From: Mycosarcoma maydis | Lineage: Eukaryota; Basidiomycota; Ustilaginomycetes; Ustilaginales | Direction: 5' to 3' | DNA length: 64,000 nucleotides | Assembly (NCBI RefSeq): GCF_000328475.2 | Contig: NC_026479.1 | Location: 868,001-932,000 of the forward strand | Part shown: positions 1 to 12,105 of the stretch, in pieces | Layout: the number at the start of each line of letters is the position of its first letter | Numbering within the stretch: position 1 is the first letter of the stretch | Notes under the pieces: model-generated | What the model saw: only the letters and a program-made list of their open reading frames with translations | The model's database searches: none | What the model was told of the DNA's origin: nothing | Made by a program: the position numbers and the translations under genes

Positions 1-1893
<1,893 letters not shown>

Positions 1894-2928
1894 ATGATGC
1901 TTCAACCCTCCCGAGTCGCGTTGCGGGCCGCTCAGGCAAAGGCAGGCATCTCTACCTCGATGAGTCGATCGGCCACCCGCGCTTTTTCGACTTCGTTGGT
2001 ACAGAACAAGGACGTGCAGAACATCACAGTCTTCGGAGCCGGTCTCATGGGTGCCGGTATCGCACAAGTGCTGGCTCACAAGGGCAAGTTCAACGTCACC
2101 CTCTCGGACGTGACTGACAAGGCGCTTGCGAACGGCCAGACTATCATCTCCAAGTCGCTCGGTCGCATTGTCAAAAAGTCCATGGCTGAGGCCAGCGCTG
2201 AAGAGCAGGCTCAGTACGTCAAGGGCATTGTCGACTCGATCAAAGTGACCACTGACCCCGAGGCGGCTGTCAAAGATACTGACTTGGTCATCGAAGCCAT
2301 CATCGAGAACGTCGGCATCAAGAAGGATCTGTTCGGCTTTCTCGACGGCAAGGCCCCCAAGGATGCACTGTTCGCATCCAACACCAGTTCGCTTTCCATC
2401 ACCGACGTCGCTGAGGCGGTCTCTGCTCAGAGGCAAGAACTATTCGGAGGCTTCCACGCCTTCAACCCTGTTCCGCAGATGAAGCTCGTCGAGGTCGTTC
2501 GCACCACTAAAACGAGCAACGACACTTTTGACTCCCTCACCGAGGTGGCAAAGCGCATGGGCAAGACGCCCGTCGCCTGCATTGACTCGCCCGGTTTCAT
2601 CGTAAACCGACTACTTGTCCCTTACATGCTCGAGGCTATCCGTCTTGTCGAGCGAGGTGAGGCCACTGCCAAGGATGTTGACATTGCCATGAAGCTTGGT
2701 GCTGGATACCCCATGGGTCCCTTTGAGCTGGCTGACCTGGTCGGTCTCGACACACTCTCGCACATCGCCAAGGGCTGGAGGGAGACTCGTGTCAAGACGG
2801 GTGAGATCAATGCCGACGCCGTCTCGGAGTCCAAGCTGCTCGAAGATCTGGTCAAGCAGGGAAAGCTTGGCAAAAAGAGTGGTGAGAAGGGTGGCTTCTA
2901 CGAGTACCCTGCTCCTCCTAAGAAGTAA
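1894..2928 (+). CDS. Mitochondrial L-3-hydroxyacyl-CoA dehydrogenase
   Basis: Oxidises L-3-hydroxyacyl-CoA to 3-ketoacyl-CoA with NAD+, the third step of fatty-acid beta-oxidation. The 344-residue product is one uninterrupted exon. Residues 1-38 are rich in Arg, Ser and Ala with a typical matrix-targeting look (RVALRAAQAKAG, then RAFSTS). The NAD-binding Rossmann motif GAGLMGAG occupies 48-55, and the family motif HAFNPVPQMKLVEVV begins with the catalytic His at 188. The C-terminal dimerisation domain carries GFIVNRLL and YPMGPFELADLVGLD. Length fits the mitochondrial short-chain enzyme (about 310-330 residues) plus a presequence. The ATG at 1894 was chosen because upstream in-frame codons are only near-cognate and the targeting peptide starts here. 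The alternative, a bacterial-type 3-hydroxybutyryl-CoA dehydrogenase, belongs to the same family. Confidence 0.93.
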   Translation: MMLQPSRVALRAAQAKAGISTSMSRSATRAFSTSLVQNKDVQNITVFGAGLMGAGIAQVLAHKGKFNVTLSDVTDKALANGQTIISKSLGRIVKKSMAEASAEEQAQYVKGIVDSIKVTTDPEAAVKDTDLVIEAIIENVGIKKDLFGFLDGKAPKDALFASNTSSLSITDVAEAVSAQRQELFGGFHAFNPVPQMKLVEVVRTTKTSNDTFDSLTEVAKRMGKTPVACIDSPGFIVNRLLVPYMLEAIRLVERGEATAKDVDIAMKLGAGYPMGPFELADLVGLDTLSHIAKGWRETRVKTGEINADAVSESKLLEDLVKQGKLGKKSGEKGGFYEYPAPPKK

Positions 2929-3221
2929 ATCGACTAGCACAAAGCGCTATCCTTCTGATCGTCTCGTTTTCAACTGAAAGAAACAGATACGTCAAGCTTT
3001 GTAATAGAAACACTATTGTTGTTGTTTAGTTGCGGAGTGATATGGGTACAATGCGAGACGTACTACTGATACACGACGGGATTCTCGCCAATAGCTTGAA
3101 CATTGGGCGAGGTTTCATCTATGAAGGGTAGGAAAGACTACTATGATGGGTATACTTGAGAGATAGGGCGAAGGAAAGTATCGAGGGCGGCACGGATTGA
3201 ATGAGTGACTGCAGGCATTGC

Positions 3222-3638
3222 TTAAGAGCGAGAATCCCACTGCTTCAGATAGTCGATACCCATGTCCTTTGGCATTGGGCCCCAATCTTTCCTTTGTCGA
3301 TTGCGTGCGCGTCTTTTGATGACTTCGGAATGTTCGCCCAACTTGTGTTGGTCTTCGTCGTCTACATCTTCGGTCCTCGGTGCAGGGCCGGCTTGACGGA
3401 AGACAGGCTTAGCTGCACGAGTTGCTTCTTCCTTTTCGCGAGACTTCTGCTCGAGGGCTTGTCTCTTTTCGAGCGCCTTTCCGGTCAAAGCGGCTTTCTT
3501 GATGGCTACTTGCTTAAAGACTTGGGCATTAGAGCTAGATGTACCGGCTGACGAGGATGCAGATGATCGCAATTTGCCTTGGCCAGCTTGCTTCTCCTTG
3601 AGCGATGCTTTCTTGTAAAACTTTGATGATTTGCCCAT
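3222..3638 (-). CDS. Small basic Lys/Arg-rich protein, function unknown
   Basis: A 138-codon single-exon frame starting at the ATG at 3638 and ending at TAA 3222-3224. I do not recognise the family. The N-terminus MGKSSKFYKKASLKEK is strongly basic. A Ser-rich linker follows (26-36), then a charged helical stretch with coiled-coil character (GKALEKRQALEQKSREKEEATRAA, written here in part; residues about 53-75). The C-terminus has IKRRARNRQRKDW followed by a compact hydrophobic tail (MGIDYLKQWD). The composition is typical of small nucleolar or ribosome-assembly proteins, but that is only inference. It lies convergent to the dehydrogenase gene and head-to-head with prefoldin subunit 5. Support is from ATG context, frame length and placement between two real genes. 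Confidence 0.65.
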   Translation of the reverse strand: MGKSSKFYKKASLKEKQAGQGKLRSSASSSAGTSSSNAQVFKQVAIKKAALTGKALEKRQALEQKSREKEEATRAAKPVFRQAGPAPRTEDVDDEDQHKLGEHSEVIKRRARNRQRKDWGPMPKDMGIDYLKQWDSRS

Positions 3639-4060
3639 TTTTGAATGGCGATGAGCTGAGCCGCGAACGCTTCACAGGTTGGCCGCTTCTCAAAGTAGAT
3701 TGGATAGACGGAACTGCAATCCGTAAGCGCAGCTTTGATGGTGTTGAGAAGGACAGTATAAAAAAAATCTGACGAGCAGGCTTAAAATGTCACGAGTCGT
3801 GACTGGTTTTCTTGAATTCGCCGAAAACCTTAGGATTAGGAGAATGGAACGCGGGCGTGGGTGGAGCCGCACACGAGCCAGCTATCATTCGTGATTACCT
3901 GCACTCCAACACCCGCGCTCCTTGTCACCGCACCTACATATCTGAACGAAGCAAAGCCGCTCTCATCACGACGAGGTCCTTCTTAGCAACTACTGTGCAT
4001 AACGTTGAGCTACGATTCTGCCCTGACACGTTTCCAAAACAACATTCTCGATCGGTAAAG
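3639..4060. promoter_or_regulatory. Divergent promoter region between the small basic protein gene and prefoldin subunit 5
   Basis: A 422-bp head-to-head interval. At 3789-3803 it holds a perfect 15-bp odd palindrome, GTCACGA-G-TCGTGAC, with the same TCACGA/TCGTGA half-sites as the heptamer arrays elsewhere. An A-run (AAAAAAA near 3760) and pyrimidine-rich leader sequence precede the ATG at 4061. Nothing coding was found. Confidence 0.5.
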
Positions 4061-4981
4061 ATGGGTTCGAAGGGTCAGCATGTGGATCTGATGTCGTTAG
4101 ATGTCCAGCAGGTACGTGTTGCGCCATACGCGTGCTTTCCTTAGAAGTAGACCAACGACTGACTCTTGACGCTTTTCTTCACATAATTTTCATGTGGCTT
4201 TTACCGCTGTCTAGCTTTTGGAGGTTAAGAAGCAGCTCGAAACAGAGGTGCAGCACCTGACTTCATCCTTCGGACAGCTCAAGGCAGCACAGGCCAAATT
4301 TAAGAGCTGCATCGAAAGCGTAGCTTCTGTGAAACCTGAGAACAAAGGTAGGACCACATTAAGAGCATTGCAATTGGATGGCAGTTTGCCAGGAGCGAGT
4401 GAAGCTCATTTGCTGACAGCCCTTCTTCTTTCACCCATCCCCGTGACTTTTGATACTTGAACGACCCAGACAAGACAACTTTGATCCCATTAACATCATC
4501 GCTGTACGTTCCTGGCAAGCTTTCGGATCTGGAAAAAGTTATCGTCGATGTGGGCACTGGCTACTTTGTGGAAAAGGTAAGGGCCATGAAATGGGTGAAA
4601 GCACAGCCATCACACATGTACGTGAACAGCTGACTCTATGATCCCACATCTGTGTTTTCGCCAATGTCGCTGCAAATACCCGCTCTGCCAGTCAACGGCG
4701 GATGCCACCCGAATGTACCAGGAAAAGGTCGAATTCCTCACCAAGAACCTGGAGCAACTACAAGAAACGGTATTGCGACAGCAAGAGAATCTGCAGACAA
4801 CTGTCGAGATGATTCGACTTGTAAGTAGCTTTGCCTTTTGAGCGCGCCGTGCTGCGGATTTGACTAACTTTGCACTTCCACATCTCTTACTCGTTGACCT
4901 GGACAGAAAGCAAGAGCTGAGCAGCAAGCCACTTCTTCGGAACCTGGCCGAGGCGCAGCACAGACAGCAGCAGCGTCCTGA
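4061..4981 (+). CDS. GIM5: Prefoldin subunit 5 (alpha-class), five exons
   Basis: Subunit of the hexameric cytosolic prefoldin chaperone that hands nascent actin and tubulin to the CCT chaperonin. Exons inferred from splice sites and frame: 4061-4111, 4215-4347, 4470-4576, 4692-4820 and 4907-4981, giving 164 residues. All introns are GT-AG (donors GTACGT, GTAGGA, GTAAGG, GTAAGT), 86-122 nt, with CTGAC/CTAAC branch-like sequences. The product has an N-terminal coiled-coil helix, then the diagnostic prefoldin core with LYVPGKL and [11 protein letters not shown] spanning the exon 3-4 boundary, then a second coiled-coil helix ([17 protein letters not shown]). The C-terminus is a short Ala/Gln tail. 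Length matches the family (about 150-160 residues). Five introns in under 1 kb is unusual next to its mostly intronless neighbours. Confidence 0.93.
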
Positions 4982-5909
4982 TCCACAGGCACTTCGCGGC
5001 CGATGTTCCATCTCTTGCAATTGTACTAATAACACACATTCTACGTCATATAGACTTGCGCGTTGCATCTCACGCTGGAGGTGAGCTTCACGCTTGTAGA
5101 ATCATCATCAAAAGATCATGCACGAAACGACATTTTTCAGCCGGCGTTTGTTACGACGGAACCGTTCACACCGTTCGAGGGGTTTCACGTCTTATGTTTA
5201 ATCGTGAATCTGAATCACGAATCACGAATCGTGAATCACGAATGTAGCGGGCTCTTCTTCGTGATTGTGGTTGCTTTGTCAAAATTGAGGGAGGTTCAGG
5301 GTCTGGGTTGCTGACCAATGGTTTTCTTAGGCTGAGCTCACAGCAGAGAGTCACGAGTCACGGTGTAGTGGCGTTGACTTTTTTCGGCCACTGTTCAGTG
5401 ATTCGCGATTTTGGATTTGGTTTGTTGCTTTGGTGGAAATCGTGTGTGCTTCACCAACTTTTTTTGTAGAGTCGTGAGTGTGTGGTAGTTTGGAAAGAGG
5501 AAGTGCCACCTGAGCCATTCACAATCGTGAATTCTTCTGAAGCCATCTTGTTTGCTTGAGCTGCACAACTAATTCGTAATTCAGTCCAGCTGGGACATCG
5601 TCAAGCGCACCCTCGTGACTAGCTTCCCTCCGTTACAATACCACTACGCGGCTGTCAAGGCTGCAATTGCAATCTAGCCATCCACAACACTCATTTGGTA
5701 CCGGTAGCATCGGCCATCTTGTCGGCGGGGCCCGAACCCATCATCCCTCCATCTCGAATTGGCCCGTTTCACCACACACGCAACATCTGCACGAATGGGG
5801 CTGTACGAACTCGGTCAATAATCCCACAGCGGACGCGGCAACGGTATCCAACACTCCGAACCCTTCCATGACGCTTCCGAGAACGGGCAGGTAGCCCACG
5901 GGTGATGGT
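4982..5909. other. Intergenic region upstream of the 1306-residue protein
   Basis: The 928-bp interval between prefoldin subunit 5 and the next gene. It contains a heptamer cluster at 5201-5243 and degenerate relatives (GAGTCACGAGTCACGG near 5350, GTGATTCGCGATT near 5398). Short open frames here lack codon-use or similarity support. Confidence 0.5.
5201..5243. repeat. CGTGAAT/AATCACG heptamer cluster
   Basis: Mixed-orientation copies of the heptamer: a CGTGAAT unit, two AATCACG units, another CGTGAAT, and AATCACGAATG. Two TCGTGAATCACGA-like palindromes are formed. It lies in the 5' region of the downstream gene. Confidence 0.8.
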
Positions 5910-8900
5910 ATGATTGGTGCTCGATGCCTGGCCCAAGGTGGCACGGCGGCGCGATCATCAGCTGCGCGCACATGGTCCAGCGTCGATGCAGTGCAACTTA
6001 CAACACCTATCGCAGAGTGCTCATATCGCATTTGGCAACCTCAACATCCAAGACTTTGTCCATCACAAGAGCAGGCCGCAACGTCTGGCTTCCGTAGCAG
6101 ACGATGCTTGTCAACTGCTGCTCCCATCCATCGCGCTCACTCCAGCTCGCCGCACGTAACAGTATCGGTTGATCAGCAAGGCATCGAGTCGGTTCTACAC
6201 AATCCGCCCTTCACACATCTTAAGGTCAAACGTCTCCGACCCGTATCGTCACCTATGCCTGACACCGGCCCTTCTGACATCCAGACTCCACCACAACAGG
6301 CTGAATGCACAGGCTCAGAAACAGTCACAGATCCTCATGTTCATCTCGGACATTCTTCGACCGATGCATGCGCCCAGGGCTATCCGAATCATCTACCAGA
6401 TCATACCAATTCGTCACATACCAGGCACTTGCCCTCTAGATTTAGGCCCAATCTTCCGCCGAGTCTGCTCTTGGACTATCTCACTGCATCCGATGCAAAT
6501 ACCTATAACGACATCAAAGCGCAACTTCCACCTGGTTATCGCCGCATAGACGCATACTTGCTCCTGCGCGAGTGCGACCCACAGAGCTTGTCGGCTCTCT
6601 CCTTTTTGGACATCTGGTACCTCATCACGAAAGCTGGATCAGACAATCTTGGCGGTGTCCTCGCTTTGCTCCTCCAAGATATCATTGGCACAGACATGTC
6701 CACCTCAAAAGCAAAGCCTGGCTATTTTCAGATCCTCTCGGGAACAGAAGAACGCTATAAGCTGCTCAGAGAGATCATCGTTCGTTGCAGTCGCAGCATC
6801 TTTCTTCTCCACGACGGCGCTGCTCTCAACATCTTCATGCTCATGCTCGACGACCTCTTACAGCTGCGTCAGTCCACCACTTGTGAGCTTTCGACCACAG
6901 CGTCACCCAGCACGAAGTCGTCGCTTGCGGAAGGTTCTGCCATTACCCTTCCCAACAACTTTCCCCTTGGTGAAACGCGGCGACTTATGAGACTCGCAGC
7001 GCATCTTCACAATCCTGAGCTCGCACCCGTTGTTAATGCTCTACGATCCCACCTGGAAACCCACACTGCCGACTTCCCTACGGCGCGAGAGGGTTCTTAC
7101 CTGATCGCGTATTACTTGCAGCCGAACTTGCGTGACTTCGAAGCTGCTCTCGATGTAGTTCGTGCCCTCAGGGACACGAATGCCCTGCCACAGGAGGCAG
7201 TTGACGATGCTGTTCGTAGTGGCAAGACGTATCTTGCAAGTCTCCAAAGCATGTTCGCATCCGTCACCGAGGACTCGCAGCCTCAACCTTCTGACGTGGA
7301 GCTGCAGCAGATATGTATGGATGTCTCTCTTCGTATCATCGCGATGAAGAGCTTGATGGCGCACAGGCCGAAAGGAGGTGTCCAGTATCGCAAGGCTTTC
7401 GAGAGCCTTGTCGCCAGCTTTCGATTCGACTTGATCGACACTCATCATGGATCCCGACGTTACGATATGCGCGCTCTGCTGGACGTGCCTATGCGCATCG
7501 TTCGCAACGTTTTCCTGCACCTTGTCGGTCAGAACGACCCTTCCTGTTTAGCAGAGGCCAAGTCCGTGCTTCAGCGCAGCGACCAGCGTCTAATAGCGAT
7601 GCTTCCGAATAGCGATTTGCAAGAATTTTGCAACGCTGCTCGGAACGCTGGCTCTCTGAGCCTAGCTGCAGAAACATACATGCTCTTCGCCAAGGCCAAA
7701 ACTTCTTCAGCATCGACTGCTCATTTGCCTTCTGACAGCAACCACCATATTTTGGCACGCGATGGAATGATGGTCGATGCGGACACCTTTCTCGCAATCA
7801 TGCGAGAACTTGTCACGAATGGGCAGAAGATTGCTGTCTCTGCGCTGTTACGTGTGCTTCATCTACTGCCCCTGCATGACGCTTCGGTTGGACATCTCAA
7901 CTTGCGTTTTTCTACAACACAACGTTCACGGCTCATCGCCCTGCTGGCCCAAGCAGGACTGGTTGAAGAAGCTTTCTTGCTGTTCCAGTACTGGAGTCAT
8001 TACCGCTACGAGGCAGGCTCGGACTCAGATCAGTCAGCGTTCGGCACTGTCTCTCTTCGTCATGCATCTGTTCAGATTGCAGACCCTCTCATCGAACGTC
8101 AGATGCGTCTCATGCATGATGCAGATCGACATGTCGCCACGGCTCCAGAGTGTCTCGTTGCACTTGTGAGAGGTATTTGTCGCCATTCTTCAGCAAAGGT
8201 CGTCAGAAGGTTACCTCGACTATCCAGTGACTGCCTCTCTGAAGAGGCACCACACGTTTTCAAGACTCCTCTCAATCAGCTTCAGAAGGCTCGATTCGTC
8301 ATTGACGTATTTCGACAGGCGTGTACTCCAGTGGACTGGACGCACTACCGACTCAGTGCCTTAGCACAGGCATGCTTCATTGCCAAAGATGCGGCTGGCG
8401 CCTTTGACGCTCTCGCCAAGATCAGCTTTCTACGAGAGATGCCTGACAAGGTCGACATTAACATCGTGATGGGTGGCCTAGTAGAGCTTGACGCAGATAG
8501 AGCAGTCGATCTCTTTATCCAGCATTGCACAGCTCCCTACACGGTCGGGGAGGAGAAAAAAGCAGAGGCGAATTCAAAGACGCAGCAGGCTGAAACCAAG
8601 TTCCAAAAGCCCGTGACGCTCGCTCCGATGCAGCCTACGCCACGGCTTACCTCGACGCTCATCTCAAGAGCACTGGCACAGAACCGACTGGACCTGGTCG
8701 ACCGACTGCACAAATTTAGCGAGTCTGTTGGCATCGTGTCAGGTCTCGGGTATGATGCGTCGATACGAGCTCTCTTTTCGGAGGGCTTACAACCGGGCCA
8801 GGTCCGACAGATGGTCCATTGCATGGTCAAGGACGGATGGATGGCTGATGCCGTTCTTGCAGAGAGTTTGACCCGACATCTCCTTCGGAGGTCGATGCCA

Positions 8901-9830
8901 CCTATTCAACAACGTCGAGCCAAATTGCCACTAGCAAAAGACCGCCTGCTTCTCTTTCAGTCTGCCTGCTATCTCATGCGCGTCGTTGCGGAAAGGCAAG
9001 ACTCGGTGAATTTACGAACGGTCTCCCAAGCTCTTGACGTCATCACATATGAGGGCAGTCGAGCCAGACGAAAGTCTCCCACCTCGAAGAGCATTTCAAC
9101 GAGCGACACAGATGGAGGAGCGTATGTTTCATCTCTTCCGACCGTGAGACATCGAGGCCGAGAAGAGCGGCGAATGAAGTGGATTGCAGCCCTCGACTCG
9201 ATCGTGCGTTTGCTGCGATGGACCAGGTTCTTTGACAGTGGCGATGACCTTCGACAGAGTTTGCCACTGTGGAAGTCTAGCAGTACCGGAAACGGCGAGC
9301 TTGTCTCTGCTGAACTGGACGAGATGCTCGATCACGGCTTCACTGGCAGTCGAAGGCGTAAATCCCGCGTCATGATCAGCACAGCCACCGCCGCCACACT
9401 GCCGATCTCTTCAGACGCAGCGCCCCTTGGATTCGCAGATGACCTCGCGAATGGGATCAATCCACTTGAAGCCGCATTTTCCGACGGCGCCGTGCAGCGC
9501 ATGAAGCAACGTTCGCCTAATGTTTTACCTCCGGAACTCTTCCGACGCCTCATGGAAGCCTATTTGAAACTAGGAGATGTATCGGGTGCAGCCGAGACTG
9601 CTTCATGGATGCGCGATGAGGCCAATATCGATCTCGGTCGCACGGAGGAGGAAGCTGCAGACTTTGCCAATCACATCAAAGCAGCCATACTGGAACAACA
9701 GGCGAACGGACAGACGTCTTTCGGTGCTGATACGGCTTCAGACCACAAGGAGCCGCAAGGCAGCCAAGTCCTTCGCTTGCTGGCTGGACAGCAAAGCACC
9801 GCTCGCATAAAGAGCTGGTGGTCGCTGTAG
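5910..9830 (+). CDS. Very large probable mitochondrial helical-repeat (PPR-like) protein
   Basis: A 1306-codon uninterrupted frame. The N-terminal 80 residues are rich in Arg, Ser and Ala and poor in acids (RSSAARTWSS, RSRRCLSTAAPIHRAH), consistent with a mitochondrial presequence. After a low-complexity linker the rest is almost all predicted helix in paired-helix units: for example VDADTFLAIMRELVTNGQK, SRLIALLAQAGLVEEAFLLF, and LPPELFRRLMEAYLKLGDVSG near the C-terminus. These units resemble degenerate pentatricopeptide repeats but none is canonical. By analogy such proteins bind organellar RNA and act in mitochondrial RNA maturation or translation; this is inference. A second long protein of similar style lies 6.6 kb downstream, with an ATP synthase gene between them. 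The ATG at 5910 is the first in frame with a plausible presequence. Confidence 0.75.
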   Translation: MIGARCLAQGGTAARSSAARTWSSVDAVQLTTPIAECSYRIWQPQHPRLCPSQEQAATSGFRSRRCLSTAAPIHRAHSSSPHVTVSVDQQGIESVLHNPPFTHLKVKRLRPVSSPMPDTGPSDIQTPPQQAECTGSETVTDPHVHLGHSSTDACAQGYPNHLPDHTNSSHTRHLPSRFRPNLPPSLLLDYLTASDANTYNDIKAQLPPGYRRIDAYLLLRECDPQSLSALSFLDIWYLITKAGSDNLGGVLALLLQDIIGTDMSTSKAKPGYFQILSGTEERYKLLREIIVRCSRSIFLLHDGAALNIFMLMLDDLLQLRQSTTCELSTTASPSTKSSLAEGSAITLPNNFPLGETRRLMRLAAHLHNPELAPVVNALRSHLETHTADFPTAREGSYLIAYYLQPNLRDFEAALDVVRALRDTNALPQEAVDDAVRSGKTYLASLQSMFASVTEDSQPQPSDVELQQICMDVSLRIIAMKSLMAHRPKGGVQYRKAFESLVASFRFDLIDTHHGSRRYDMRALLDVPMRIVRNVFLHLVGQNDPSCLAEAKSVLQRSDQRLIAMLPNSDLQEFCNAARNAGSLSLAAETYMLFAKAKTSSASTAHLPSDSNHHILARDGMMVDADTFLAIMRELVTNGQKIAVSALLRVLHLLPLHDASVGHLNLRFSTTQRSRLIALLAQAGLVEEAFLLFQYWSHYRYEAGSDSDQSAFGTVSLRHASVQIADPLIERQMRLMHDADRHVATAPECLVALVRGICRHSSAKVVRRLPRLSSDCLSEEAPHVFKTPLNQLQKARFVIDVFRQACTPVDWTHYRLSALAQACFIAKDAAGAFDALAKISFLREMPDKVDINIVMGGLVELDADRAVDLFIQHCTAPYTVGEEKKAEANSKTQQAETKFQKPVTLAPMQPTPRLTSTLISRALAQNRLDLVDRLHKFSESVGIVSGLGYDASIRALFSEGLQPGQVRQMVHCMVKDGWMADAVLAESLTRHLLRRSMPPIQQRRAKLPLAKDRLLLFQSACYLMRVVAERQDSVNLRTVSQALDVITYEGSRARRKSPTSKSISTSDTDGGAYVSSLPTVRHRGREERRMKWIAALDSIVRLLRWTRFFDSGDDLRQSLPLWKSSSTGNGELVSAELDEMLDHGFTGSRRRKSRVMISTATAATLPISSDAAPLGFADDLANGINPLEAAFSDGAVQRMKQRSPNVLPPELFRRLMEAYLKLGDVSGAAETASWMRDEANIDLGRTEEEAADFANHIKAAILEQQANGQTSFGADTASDHKEPQGSQVLRLLAGQQSTARIKSWWSL

Positions 9831-10493
9831 GCAGCCTTCACTGGCAATCGGATCACAAAGTACCTTCCTGTCCATAAATGCGTAGAATATCCATGATGGC
9901 TAGCATGTTCAAGCCAATCTGTCAACCCAGATCCACCGAGATTCACGATCGTGTCAGTAGAGTAGCAGCCATGGCGTGCAACTAGTAAATAGAGTAATGG
10001 TAGCTTATCGCACGATAAAAACAGGAATCATGTTGCAACCAACCGTAACCCTCCGGAGCTGCTGCGCGTAGTGAGAACAAGGATGATCGGAAAATTCGTC
10101 TCTGAAGCAGCCAGACTGGCCTGAGAGTTGTTTTTAAAATAGGTAAGATGCACCAGTTTGAAGTGGCTCATACGCGGTTGAATACAAATTATTATATCGA
10201 ACCCGTAGATGAGAGTTGAAATTCGACCTTCTCACGAGAGAAGGAGCGCCAGGAGCTCGGAGTCTGCGAAGCTAGCTTGGTGGTCGTTCAAGCCAGCAGC
10301 AGCGTGTTTGACCTCGAAATGCAGCGTGCGAGAAGAGCGATGCTTTGATCTTGGCTTTGGCTCTGAGCATCGGTTCTTCGCGCTCCAGCACCGAATCCCA
10401 GCTCGTCGTCATTCAAACGGGTCACAACGGCATTCTCCACTTGAACACTCACTCACCTTTTTCATCCTTCCTCATCCACCTCATATCGATATC
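9831..10493. other. Intergenic region with the ATP16 promoter
   Basis: 663 bp holding the 3' end of the preceding gene and the ATP synthase delta promoter. One isolated ATTCACGATCGTG palindrome occurs near 9940. A CT/CA-rich leader (CACTCACTCACC, then CTCATCCACCTCATATC) directly precedes the ATG. No further gene was found. Confidence 0.45.
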
Positions 10494-11612
10494 ATGATTG
10501 CTCGTGCCGCTATCCGAACCGCGCTTCGCGCCAACAAGGCTCCCTCGGCCCTTTCGCAGCTTGGCGCCCGACGTGGCTACGCTGAGGCTGTTAGCGACAA
10601 GCTGAAGCTCAGCTTTATCCTTCCTCATGAGGTAAGAATCTCCCGACCAGTTGCAAATAAGTCCGGATGTTAGGAATCTGGAGAATCGCGATGATGGAGC
10701 AAAATATCCACATTGACACGGAGCAAAACGGCACAGCTGCGGCGATTGAAACCGGCCCATAAGGATGGAGACGATACTGTCGTGGACGAGCACCAATCGC
10801 ACATGTTACGGCACATGCAACGCCAAGAGACTGCGCTGATATTTTCATGACGAGTTGGAGCAGTGGGACTTATAACCAACATGACTTGGCTGATTGGACA
10901 ACTAGACAGAAAGAGGGAAAACAGTGATTGAGCCGACAGACTGTCGATTCATCGATCGCTACCAGTGATTCCCCAGTGTTAGGCGCCTGCAGCTTTGTCA
11001 GCAGTCATCAGAAGCAGGAAGTCAGAGGATGGCTCATAGAGCATCGAGCCAGATTTGGAACACTGTCGCAAACAACATCGCCGCTCGATGCCATATAATG
11101 CCCTCTTTCTGAAGACCCGATACCACCATTGACAACCCTCTCCATTTGCCTAAAATCATCGTGATCTCCAAGATACCCGTTGACTCAACTTCGATGCGTG
11201 GTGCTAACTCGAACTTTTCCTGCTGTCTTCTCCTGTATCACAGGCCATCTACAACTCGACCGAGGTGACGCAAGTCAACATTGCCTCCTCGACCGGAGAC
11301 ATGGGTATCCTCGCATCGCACGTTCCCGCTGTGGAAGAGCTCCGACCAGGTGTGTTGGAGGTGGTCGAATCGTCCGGTTCCAAGAAATGGTTCGTCTCCG
11401 GTGGCTTCGCTACGGTTCACCCCAACAACAAGCTCGTCGTTAACGCAATCGAAGCTTACCCCCTCGATCAGTTCTCGGCTGAAGCTGTCCGCTCGGCACT
11501 TAGCGAAGCGCAGCGTGTCGCAAGCAGCGGCTCCAGCGCAGAGGCCAAGGCTGAGGCGGAAATCGAAATCGAGGTCTACACCGCGCTTCAGGCTGCTCTT
11601 GGCCGATCCTAA
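10494..11612 (+). CDS. ATP16: ATP synthase F1 delta subunit, mitochondrial
   Basis: Central-stalk subunit of mitochondrial F1Fo-ATP synthase, coupling c-ring rotation to the catalytic head (equivalent of the bacterial epsilon subunit). Two exons, 10494-10631 and 11244-11612, give 168 residues, normal for the family. Exon 1 encodes a matrix presequence (MIARAAIRTALRANKAP, then RRGYAEA) and the start of the beta-sandwich (LKLSFILPHE). Exon 2 carries the family core: TGDMGILASHVPAVEELRPG, then FVSGGFATVHPNN. The C-terminus is the expected helical hairpin (AEAVRSALSEAQRVA). The junction E|AIYNSTEVTQVN restores the conserved domain. The intron has donor GTAAGA, branch TGCTAAC at 11202-11208 and acceptor CACAG, and at 612 nt is the longest in the window. 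Confidence 0.95.
10632..11243 (+). other. 612-nt intron of ATP16
   Basis: GT-AG intron between the presequence exon and the core exon. The 3' end is strong: TGCTAAC 35 nt before the AG, a pyrimidine tract and CACAG. The interior has no convincing frame. Its 3' third reads like a promoter or leader (CATATAATG near 11090, then ACAACCCTCTCC), so an internal transcription start is conceivable but unproven. Confidence 0.8.
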
Positions 11613-12105
11613 TTGCACCCTCCCAGCACACGAGGGTGACAAGCTAGGAGACAGAAATTTGAACCCATGTCGATGCTAGCGGTACAGCCCCTCTGGTTCT
11701 CGTCGTGACAGGTCAAGCGCTGCGAATGCAAATACGAATTCTTAGATCCATCATTGCTGGTTCGACGTGCATCCCTGACGCCATTCCAATCGAACTTTCG
11801 GGCGCTCGCTGCTCGGCTGATGCTGTGTGATGAGTTGCACTCCCATCAGAATTGAGAAACAGGGACCCGAGTGACGTTGAGAAGCTGCGGGGACATTTAC
11901 GTTGACGACAAGATGTGGGCAAACATGAGTAGTGTGGAGCAAAGAGCGAAGTTAATTGATGCAGTTGAGACGGCAGATGCGAAAGACTGATACAAATACA
12001 AATGTATGAGAAGTGACGGTAGAAGGTCTGAAGCATGGAATGCAGTAAAGCGATGCGGACTAGAGATTGTGACCGGGGAGATGGATTCGCGAGCGCTTCG
12101 AGTGG
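11613..12105. other. Convergent 3'-3' intergenic region
   Basis: 493 bp between the convergent ATP16 and TFIIE-beta genes. It must hold both terminators. No heptamer repeat and no supportable gene were seen here, in contrast to the 5' regions. Confidence 0.5.
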
